Part shown: one piece after another, positions 15,904 to 21,717 of the stretch | Layout: the number at the start of each line of letters is the position of its first letter | Numbering within the stretch: the stretch's first letter is position 1 | From: Thermodesulfobacteriales bacterium | GTDB lineage: Bacteria > Desulfobacterota > Thermodesulfobacteria > Thermodesulfobacteriales > Thermodesulfatatoraceae | Assembly (NCBI GenBank): GCA_026985945.1 | Contig: JALSPN010000002.1 | Span: forward strand, 1-21,717 | DNA length: 21,717 nucleotides | Direction: 5' to 3' | Program-made: the position numbers and the translations under genes | Notes under the pieces: model-generated | What the model was told of the DNA's origin: nothing | Seen by the model: only the letters and a program-made list of their open reading frames with translations | The model's database searches: none

Positions 15904-17207
15904 TTTTCTTTTTGGCGTAACGATAAGCCTACTCCCAGACCGGTATTTAAATAATAGAGGGCAGAGGTAGCATAACGAAAAGAATCGTCAAACTGATACC
16001 TTACCCAGAAGGCCACCAGATAGATGATAAATCCTAAAAGAAGCCAGTTTCCTGGCCCGGCTCTTTGAAAGGCCTGCCAAAAAATAAAACTCTTGGCTCC
16101 CAGAAAAAGGAGGAAGAAAAATGCCCCGGGGATTCCCAGGTAGAGGGCCAGGTTGATCCAGACGTTGTGGGCATGGCCGAGGTGTGCCTTTTGGGCCAAA
16201 GCCTTCACTTTCGGGTTTGTTTTGATATTGAAACGTCCGAAGCCTATCCCTTTTAAGGGATGTCTGGCAATGTATTTGAGATAAAAGGGAAGCCCATAAT
16301 AACGGAGAGGGATAGAGCCTGCGCGGACCCATTCCTTGCGGTTGCCGCTTAAAAAGAGCCGGAAGTTTTCCCGGATAAAATAGCGTTTGAGAGGGGTGAA
16401 GAAGACCAGGCTGATTAAGGATATTACTATCAGGAAAAGGATTAACAAGGCCTGATAGCGACGGGCGAGAAAAGCCCCGAATATTCCCCCGATAAAAAGA
16501 CCTAAAAGGGCCGAACGTTTAGCCGTAACAAAAAGGAAGCCGCCGAAAAGCAGAAACCAGAAAAAACCCTTTAAAAATTTCTTCCCTGAAGGGGCCGTTA
16601 TGAAATAAGCCAGCGCCATGGAAGAGGGAAAAAGGAGATAAGAAGCGAGATTTTGACGATTCAAAATGATATCGTGAAGATCCGGGAGGAGAAAAAAAAG
16701 TGTTTGGGCCGAAAGCGGGCCCTTGGGCCCACGATCCAGCGGAAAGAGAGGGGCCCCGGTAAAATGCCACCAGAAGAAAAAGAAGAGATAAAGACCCAAA
16801 ACCCAGAGAAAACTTGCCAGGGCCACCTTAAAAAGCCGTCTGAGATTTCTTTCTGAAGCTTGAGCAGCCCAAAAGGCTGCTGCTCCAAAGGAGGTAAGGT
16901 TTAAAAGGACCTCTTCGGTTACATGTTTGAAGGTCCTGAAAGGTGCCAGACTCCAAAAACAGGAAAGATAGGCCAGAATCACAAAACCAAGGGCTCCCAC
17001 AAGAAGGATTCGCCTTTCTGAAGATCTGGGAAAGTGAAAAGGAAGATAGAAAAAGAAGGGGATTAAAAGAAGGAGTTTTCCCAGGAGATAAAGTGTGGGG
17101 GCATCTTGGTAGGGCCAAAGGAAATAAGCCAACCCCAATAGGACAAGGCCTGTTAATTCTTTTCCCTCTCTGGCAGGAGTCTTCCTTTGCTGTAAAATGA
17201 ATTCCAT
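15900..17207 (-). CDS. O-antigen ligase / Wzy-like membrane protein (WaaL family)
   Basis: A 435-residue polytopic membrane protein with about 11-12 hydrophobic helices. Two family motifs are visible: TAKRSALLGLFIGG (Arg231) ahead of a helix, and the large periplasmic loop ending GHAHNVWINLALYLGIPG, with His345, His347 and Asn348 matching the HxHN-type site of WaaL and related Wzy_C proteins. WaaL joins lipid-linked O-antigen to the lipid A-core on the periplasmic face; Wzy polymerases look alike, so ligase versus polymerase is undecided, although the LPS-core setting favours ligase. The ATG at 17207 overlaps the dnaX start by 11 bp on the other strand, which leaves no free promoter space; a start further in (TTG near residues 24-26) would shorten the first helix. 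Confidence 0.82.
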   Translation of the reverse strand: MEFILQQRKTPAREGKELTGLVLLGLAYFLWPYQDAPTLYLLGKLLLLIPFFFYLPFHFPRSSERRILLVGALGFVILAYLSCFWSLAPFRTFKHVTEEVLLNLTSFGAAAFWAAQASERNLRRLFKVALASFLWVLGLYLFFFFWWHFTGAPLFPLDRGPKGPLSAQTLFFLLPDLHDIILNRQNLASYLLFPSSMALAYFITAPSGKKFLKGFFWFLLFGGFLFVTAKRSALLGLFIGGIFGAFLARRYQALLILFLIVISLISLVFFTPLKRYFIRENFRLFLSGNRKEWVRAGSIPLRYYGLPFYLKYIARHPLKGIGFGRFNIKTNPKVKALAQKAHLGHAHNVWINLALYLGIPGAFFFLLFLGAKSFIFWQAFQRAGPGNWLLLGFIIYLVAFWVRYQFDDSFRYATSALYYLNTGLGVGLSLRQKEK

Positions 17208-18726
17208 GAGTTATTTAGTTCTGGCGCGCAAATATCGCCCCCAGAATTTTGATCAGGTAGTAGGGCAAAAACATGTCGTCCGCACCCTGAAAAATGCCAT
17301 TTCTCAAGGGCGCTTAGCCCACGCCCTGCTTTTCTCGGGTATCCGGGGCGTTGGTAAGACTACCATAGCCCGTATCCTTGCCAAGGCCCTCAATTGTGAG
17401 CAAGGGCCCACCCCTGAGCCCTGTAATGAATGTTCTGCCTGTAAGGAAATTACTGAGGGTCGGGCGGTGGATGTCCAGGAAATAGATGCGGCCTCTAACC
17501 GGGGGATAGATGAGATTCGCGAACTGCGGGAAAATGTTAAATTTCGGCCGGCACGTTTTCGTTACAAAGTCTATATCATCGATGAGGCCCACATGCTCAC
17601 CCGGGAGGCCTTTAACGCCCTCCTTAAGACCCTTGAAGAGCCCCCTCCTCACGTCCACTTTATCCTGGCCACCACCGAGCCCCAAAAAATACCGGTAACC
17701 ATTCTTTCCAGGTGTCAACGTTACGAATTTAGAAGGCTTCCCTGGATGGAATTGGTGGAGCATTTGGAAGATGTTTCCCGAAAAGAAGGGGTGCAGATAG
17801 AAAAAGAGGTCCTGGAAATAATTGCTCGGGAGGCCGAAGGTAGTGTCCGGGATGCCCTCTCTCTTCTCGACCAGGCCATTTCCTCAGGAGTAAAAACGCG
17901 TCAGGAGCTTCTTGATCTTTTCGGCCTTACCGACCAACTCTTGCTTGAGGAGACTGCCAGAGCCATTCTGAAACGCGATATGGCCAGCTGTTTCACCCTG
18001 GTCCAGAAGGCCTTTGAGCAGGGTCTTGATCTGGTCCATTTTGCCCAGGACTTGACTGAATTTTTCCGGAATCTTTTGGTGCTCAAAAGTTCTTCTGGCA
18101 AGGTCTTTCTCGATATGCCGGAAAGTGAGCTCGCTGCTCTCCGGGCCTTATCCCTAGAAGCTGAGACCGAAGAGCTTCTTCTCCTCTTCCAGACTTTGCT
18201 TTCAGCGGTTGAAAACATTCGTCGAAGCCCGCTTCCCAGATTGAGCCTTGAGCTTACCCTGGCCAAGGCCTGTGAGGTGGGGAAGGTCATCCCTCTTGAA
18301 AAACTCTTTGCCAAACTGGAAGACCTGAAAAAGGCCTCTGCCTGGCAGAATGAAGCTGCAAAAAGCTCTGAGGCACCTTCTAAAAGCCCTCCCAGGGATC
18401 TTTCCTGGGATGCATTTGTGCGGAAGGTGAAAGAAGCAAGCCCCCCTCTCGGGGCCCTTCTTGAAACTTTGGCCTCTCCCGAAGAAAAGGACGGCACCCT
18501 CTTTCTAAAAATTCCCGAAGGCAGTCTTCTTGAAGACAAGACCTATCGACAAAAACTTGCAGCCCTGGTTTCAGAACACCTGGGAAAAGGATTAGAAGTA
18601 GAAACTTTCTCTTCTACCAACCCTTCACCTCTTCGGCAAAAGCTGATAGAAAAACCCGTGGTGCAAGAGGTGTTAAAAATTTTTGGTGGGCGCATTGCCC
18701 AGGTCAAACCCTACGAAGGAGAGTAA
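17197..18726 (+). CDS. dnaX: DNA polymerase III subunit gamma/tau
   Basis: DnaX is the ATPase subunit of the clamp loader. The 509-residue protein shows the AAA+ core: SYLVLARKYRPQ at the start, Walker A GIRGVGKTT (49-57), a zinc site (Cys67, 76, 79, 82), Walker B DEAH (129-132), the sensor segment LATTEPQKIP and the Ser-Arg-Cys arginine finger (171-173). Domain III follows to about residue 370, then a short Lys/Ser-rich linker and a reduced C-terminal domain, much smaller than the tau-specific part of E. coli. I see no long A-run that would make a separate gamma form. ATG 17197 and ATG 17206 are both possible starts. It leads the dnaX-ybaB-recR operon. Confidence 0.96.
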   Translation: MNSMSYLVLARKYRPQNFDQVVGQKHVVRTLKNAISQGRLAHALLFSGIRGVGKTTIARILAKALNCEQGPTPEPCNECSACKEITEGRAVDVQEIDAASNRGIDEIRELRENVKFRPARFRYKVYIIDEAHMLTREAFNALLKTLEEPPPHVHFILATTEPQKIPVTILSRCQRYEFRRLPWMELVEHLEDVSRKEGVQIEKEVLEIIAREAEGSVRDALSLLDQAISSGVKTRQELLDLFGLTDQLLLEETARAILKRDMASCFTLVQKAFEQGLDLVHFAQDLTEFFRNLLVLKSSSGKVFLDMPESELAALRALSLEAETEELLLLFQTLLSAVENIRRSPLPRLSLELTLAKACEVGKVIPLEKLFAKLEDLKKASAWQNEAAKSSEAPSKSPPRDLSWDAFVRKVKEASPPLGALLETLASPEEKDGTLFLKIPEGSLLEDKTYRQKLAALVSEHLGKGLEVETFSSTNPSPLRQKLIEKPVVQEVLKIFGGRIAQVKPYEGE

Positions 18727-18729
18727 GCC

Positions 18730-19041
18730 ATGCAGAACATGCAAAGTCTTATGCGTCAGGTCCAGAAAATGCAAAAGAAGATCATGGCTCTCCAGGAGGA
18801 GCTGGCTCAGAAAACAGTTGAAGCCTCGGTAGGAGGTGGCATGGTTACCGCCGTGGTAAATGGAAAGCAGGAACTTGTTTCCATAAAAATTGATCCGGAA
18901 GTAGTAAATCCTGAAGATATCGAGATGCTCCAGGACCTCATTGTAGCCGCGGTAAACGAGGCCCTGCGGCGTTCTCAAGAGATGGTCCAGGAAGAGATGT
19001 CCAAAATAACCGGAGGGCTGAAAATTCCGGGGCTTTTTTAA
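18730..19041 (+). CDS. YbaB/EbfC family nucleoid-associated protein
   Basis: A 103-residue small DNA-binding protein with the family pattern: an N-terminal helix rich in Met/Gln/Lys (MQKKIMALQEELAQKTVEAS), the core GGGMVTAVVNGKQELVSIKIDPEV, and a C-terminal helix DLIVAAVNEALRRSQEMVQEEMSKITGG. YbaB proteins form dimers that bind DNA and influence nucleoid structure and expression. GAAGGAG ends seven bases before the ATG. Sitting between dnaX and recR with gaps of two to three bases is its classical position. Confidence 0.96.
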   Translation: MQNMQSLMRQVQKMQKKIMALQEELAQKTVEASVGGGMVTAVVNGKQELVSIKIDPEVVNPEDIEMLQDLIVAAVNEALRRSQEMVQEEMSKITGGLKIPGLF

Positions 19042-19043
19042 CG

Positions 19044-19640
19044 ATGGTCTTTCCTGAACCTCTGGCCCGTCTTATCCGTAACCTGGCACGTCTTCCGGGG
19101 CTTGGTGAGAAATCCGCTACCAGGCTTGCCCTTTATCTTTTGAGAAGACCTCCAGAAGAAGTCTTTGAACTGGCCGAAAGCCTGAAAGAAATGCGGGAAA
19201 AAGTTCGTCTCTGTGAGAAGTGTTTCAATTTTTCTTCCGGCCCCCGGTGTGATATCTGCCAGGATCCCGAAAGAAACCCCCGCCTTGTCTGCGTGGTGGA
19301 AGACCCTGCAGCCCTCGCCTCTGTCGAGGCCTCAGGAGTTTTTCGGGGTCTTTATCATGTGCTCCATGGCCTGCTTTCACCCCGTGACGGCATCGGGCCC
19401 AAAGAAATACGCGTCTCTGACCTCCTGGAAAGAGTGCGTCGGGAAAAGATCGAAGAAGTTCTCTTAGCCCTCTCTCCCACCGTGGCCGGGGAGGCCACAG
19501 CCTCTTATATCGCCGAAATCCTCAAAGATTATCCCGTAAAAGTTACAAGACTGGCCTGTGGAGTGCCGATGGGGATGGAGATCAAATACGCCGATAGGAT
19601 TACCATGAAGAGGGCCCTTGAAGCCCGCCAACCCCTCTGA
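19044..19640 (+). CDS. recR: Recombination protein RecR
   Basis: RecR works with RecO (and RecF) to load RecA at gapped DNA. The 198-residue length is standard. In order: an HhH element (LARLPGLGEKSATRLALYLL, 14-33), a four-cysteine zinc finger (Cys57, Cys60, Cys69, Cys72), a Toprim domain from about 80 (CVVEDPAALASVEASG with the conserved acidic pair, then LLSPRDGIGP) and a C-terminal Walker-B-like stretch (LALSPTVAGEATASYIAEIL). It closes the operon; its TGA directly abuts the stop of the convergent cobO gene, forming TGATCA. Confidence 0.97.
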   Translation: MVFPEPLARLIRNLARLPGLGEKSATRLALYLLRRPPEEVFELAESLKEMREKVRLCEKCFNFSSGPRCDICQDPERNPRLVCVVEDPAALASVEASGVFRGLYHVLHGLLSPRDGIGPKEIRVSDLLERVRREKIEEVLLALSPTVAGEATASYIAEILKDYPVKVTRLACGVPMGMEIKYADRITMKRALEARQPL

Positions 19641-20162
19641 TCACTTCTCAATCCCTACTCGCGCTTTGACACCCTGCCGATAGTAATGTTTGATCTCCCG
19701 CATCTCCGTTACCAGGTCAGCAGCTTCTATCAGAGCCTGAGGAGCATATCTTCCGGTAATTACCACTTCAACGTTTGCAGGTTTTTGCCTTACCAATTTG
19801 AGGATTTCGTCTTCGGGAATCAAGCCAAAGTGAATGGCTAGATTTAATTCGTCCAGAATAACAAGTTGATAAATTCCGGAATTTATCTTTTCCTGGCAGA
19901 GGAGGAAGCCCTCCCTTGCCAGCCGAAAATCTTCTTCGGAAGGATTTCCCCTTATAAAACACCCTTTTCCGAATTGTCTAATTTCTATTTTAGGGGAAAA
20001 GACTTCTAAAGCCTTTATTTCGCTATAGGTGCCACTTTTTAAAAATTGTCCCAGAAAGACTTGAAACCCCGCCCCTAAAGCCCTTAAAGCCAGACCCAGG
20101 GCCGCGGTGGTCTTGCCCTTTCCGTTCCCCGTGTAAACCTGAACGTAACCTTTAAACTCCAT
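19641..20162 (-). CDS. cobO: Corrinoid adenosyltransferase (CobO/BtuR/CobA type)
   Basis: Transfers the adenosyl group of ATP to cob(I)alamin or cobyrinic acid diamide in adenosylcobalamin synthesis or salvage. The 173-residue protein has the P-loop TGNGKGKTTAALGLALRALG (11-30), the strand QVFLGQFLKSGTYSE, LVILDELNLAIHFGLI (the Walker-B-like Asp-Glu) and VITGRYAP, all in family order. It is near the usual size of 170-200. GGAAGG seven bases before the ATG supports the start. It stands alone: no other cobalamin gene and no obvious cobalamin riboswitch in the 37-bp divergent gap. Confidence 0.94.
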   Translation of the reverse strand: MEFKGYVQVYTGNGKGKTTAALGLALRALGAGFQVFLGQFLKSGTYSEIKALEVFSPKIEIRQFGKGCFIRGNPSEEDFRLAREGFLLCQEKINSGIYQLVILDELNLAIHFGLIPEDEILKLVRQKPANVEVVITGRYAPQALIEAADLVTEMREIKHYYRQGVKARVGIEK

Positions 20163-20199
20163 CTTGTTTCCTTCCGATAATTTGGGCTAACATGGGATA

Positions 20200-20844
20200 A
20201 TGGCAAAAGCAAGGCACTATATCCTCCCTTTTTTAATATTTCTCCTTCTCACAGAGGCCAGCCGTTATTTTTTGTCCTATTTCTTTGTGGTTTACGCCCT
20301 GAAGACGCTTCTGGTGGGAGGGCTTTTATGGTGCTGGCGAAAGAAGTTTCAAGAGCTCTATGTCCGTCCTGACTGGAAGGAGTTATTCGTGGCGGTGGGG
20401 GCAGGGTTTTTGGTCTTTATTTTCTGGATCGCTGGGGAAAACTTCTTCCCCCAGCTAGGAAAACCTGATGGCTACTCCCCCTATCAACAGGCATTTTCAA
20501 CTACCCTGGTCTGTTTAACCATCTTGTTTCGGCTTATAGGGGCGGCAGTTGTTGTTCCGATAATGGAAGAACTTTTTTGGCGGTCTTTTTTGATGCGTTA
20601 CCTGATAGACCGGAAATTTTTAAAAATCCCCCTTGGAACCTATACCCATCTTTCTTTCTGGGCGGTGGTCTTTCTTTTTGCTCTGGAACATTTCAGGATC
20701 ATTCCCGGGGCTTTGGCCGGTATAACTTACGGGGGGCTTTTATGCGTAACCAGAAAGATCTGGGTCCCCATCATGGCCCATGCCCTGACCAATCTCTCCC
20801 TAGGGATCTATGTTCTGGCCACGGGTCAGTGGAAATTTTGGTAA
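20200..20844 (+). CDS. CPBP intramembrane protease, exosortase-associated type
   Basis: A 214-residue membrane protein of the CAAX-protease/bacteriocin-processing (CPBP, ABI) family, with about six to seven helices. The three catalytic motifs are intact: EELFWR (Glu123, Glu124, Arg128), FALEH (Phe160, His164) and HALTN (His194, Asn198). The C-terminus LGIYVLATGQWKFW and the phrase MEELFWRSFLMRYLI resemble the subgroup described as CAAX-protease-related proteins of PEP-CTERM/exosortase systems. No exosortase or PEP-CTERM protein is in the window, so that link is inference. The ribosome-binding site is weak. The gene is divergent from cobO (37 bp) and ends 12 bp from convergent nadE. Confidence 0.82.
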   Translation: MAKARHYILPFLIFLLLTEASRYFLSYFFVVYALKTLLVGGLLWCWRKKFQELYVRPDWKELFVAVGAGFLVFIFWIAGENFFPQLGKPDGYSPYQQAFSTTLVCLTILFRLIGAAVVVPIMEELFWRSFLMRYLIDRKFLKIPLGTYTHLSFWAVVFLFALEHFRIIPGALAGITYGGLLCVTRKIWVPIMAHALTNLSLGIYVLATGQWKFW

Positions 20845-20856
20845 AATTTTGGAAAT

Positions 20857-21717
20857 CTAGGCCTGATGGAAGAAAAAACGCTGGGCAATGGGGTAACGCC
20901 AGCCATAGCCAAAGGCCTGGGGAGACACCCTCAAAGTGGGTGGGAATTGCCAGCGTTTATACTCCTCAACTCGCAAGCGTCTTAAGACTTCCTGCACGAC
21001 TCTTTCCGGATATCCTGCGGCTAACAAATCCTGATAAGTTTTCCCCTCTTCTACAAAGGCCTTCACGATAGGATCCAGGATAGGATAAGGGGGAAGATCA
21101 TCTTCGTCTTTCTGATCCGGTCTGAGTTCGGCAGAAGGAGGTTTTTCAAGCACCCGGGCAGGGATGATCTCTTTTTTGCGGTTTATTTCTCTCGCCAGGG
21201 CGTAAACATCACCCTTGATCACGTCTCCCAGCACGGAGATGGCCCCGCAGGTATCTCCGTAGAGGGTGCAATATCCGACCGCCAGTTCACTTTTGTTTCC
21301 GGTATTGAGGACCAGATAACCAAACTCGTTAGCAAGGGCCATGAGGATATTTCCCCGCAGGCGGGCCTGGAGATTTTCTTGCGTAAGCCCTTTGGGATCT
21401 TTTTGAAGGGCCCGTGAAAGCTCGCGACGAAGGGTCAAAAAGGGCTCAGAAATAGGAACAGTCAAGGTTTTGAGACCGAGGTTTTGGGCAAGGCGTTCGG
21501 CATCTTCGATACTTTCTCGGCTGGTGTAAGGAGAGGGCATCAGGACTCCCAAAACATTTTCTGCCCCCAGGGCCAGGCAAGCGATGGCAGCGGTCACAGA
21601 GGAATCTATCCCCCCCGAAAGCCCTACCAAAGCCCCAGAAAAGCCCGTTTTGCGAAAATAATCTCTTACCCCCAGCACAAGAGCCTTAAGAAGACTCTCT
21701 TCCCGGCGAGAGGAAAC
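20857..21717 (-). CDS. nadE: NAD+ synthetase, synthetase domain (5' end beyond right edge)
   Basis: NadE amidates deamido-NAD (nicotinate adenine dinucleotide) with ATP, the last step of NAD+ synthesis. The 286 visible residues include the PP-loop GLSGGIDSSVTAAIA, ARLRGNILMALANEFGYLVLNTGNKSELAVGYCTLYGD, and PPSAELRPDQKDEDDLPPYPILD. The frame stays open to the right edge and reads REESLLKALVLGVRDYFRKTGF, which in glutamine-dependent NadE links to an N-terminal nitrilase-like glutaminase domain. I therefore read this as the C-terminal half of the long form, not as a complete short enzyme starting at the internal GTG 21678. The upstream domain itself is not visible. Confidence 0.93.
   Translation of the reverse strand, partial: VSSRREESLLKALVLGVRDYFRKTGFSGALVGLSGGIDSSVTAAIACLALGAENVLGVLMPSPYTSRESIEDAERLAQNLGLKTLTVPISEPFLTLRRELSRALQKDPKGLTQENLQARLRGNILMALANEFGYLVLNTGNKSELAVGYCTLYGDTCGAISVLGDVIKGDVYALAREINRKKEIIPARVLEKPPSAELRPDQKDEDDLPPYPILDPIVKAFVEEGKTYQDLLAAGYPERVVQEVLRRLRVEEYKRWQFPPTLRVSPQAFGYGWRYPIAQRFFFHQA

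Noticed and set aside
18320..18370. Slippery A-runs in dnaX that could give a gamma form
   Set aside because: Only runs of five A (in CTGAAAAAGG and GCAAAAAGC) are present, without the A-AAA-AAG heptamer or a long A tract.
20163..20199. Cobalamin riboswitch before cobO
   Set aside because: The divergent gap is only 37 bp, far too short for the roughly 200-base element, and no B12-box-like sequence was seen.
1..21717. CRISPR array, tRNA or rRNA genes, prophage or integrase genes
   Set aside because: No regularly spaced repeats, tRNA cloverleaf or rRNA sequence was recognised, and nearly all DNA is accounted for by protein genes.

Overview
The window looks like ordinary, very compact chromosome from a Gram-negative, probably thermophilic and anaerobic bacterium. 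The Gram-negative call rests on an LPS-core locus with an O-antigen-ligase-like protein, heptosyltransferase-family and WaaP/KdkA-type kinase genes, plus an AsmA-like envelope protein. The lineage is inferred from gene content (DUF5320 protein, NifX-like domain, membrane polyferredoxin, exosortase-type CPBP protease), the Lys/Glu/Arg-rich proteins and the tight packing. A Thermodesulfobacteriota-like organism is my best guess, but no rRNA or other phylogenetic marker was tested.

Layout. 1-322: 5' part of an IS5-like transposase on the minus strand, running off the left edge, followed by a degenerate second copy of the same IS end (about 414-506). 719-4509 (+): tightly packed rsfS, gpmI, a NapH/CcoG-like membrane polyferredoxin and queF. 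4490-10095 (-): AsmA-like protein; a metal-related set made of a DUF5320 protein, a 58-residue zinc ribbon and a CDF transporter fused to a NifX-like domain that is broken by a one-base frameshift; then thpR and cinA. 10227-14812 (+): LPS-core glycosyltransferases (GT4, GT9, GT4) and a protein with two tandem LPS-kinase-like domains. 14764-17207 (-): another GT4 and a WaaL-like ligase. 17197-19640 (+): the classical dnaX-ybaB-recR replication/repair operon. 19641-20162 (-): cobO-type corrinoid adenosyltransferase. 20200-20844 (+): exosortase-associated-type CPBP protease. 20857-21717 (-): NadE synthetase domain, running off the right edge.

How the genes fit together. The six genes from 10227 to 17207 plausibly build, phosphorylate and cap the LPS core; they are split into two convergent groups whose ends overlap by 49 bp. 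The DUF5320, zinc-ribbon and CDF-NifX genes have their own good promoter and overlap each other, so they probably form one metal-handling unit. Stop/start overlaps of the TTGA type recur, convergent genes overlap or abut, and dnaX and the ligase gene overlap at their 5' ends.

Most noteworthy: the double kinase; the metal cluster with its frameshift and a zinc-ribbon gene shorter than usual gene-calling limits; a glycosyltransferase whose only full-length start is an AUA codon overlapping the preceding stop; and the duplicated IS end. I see no tRNA, rRNA, CRISPR array or convincing phage genes.
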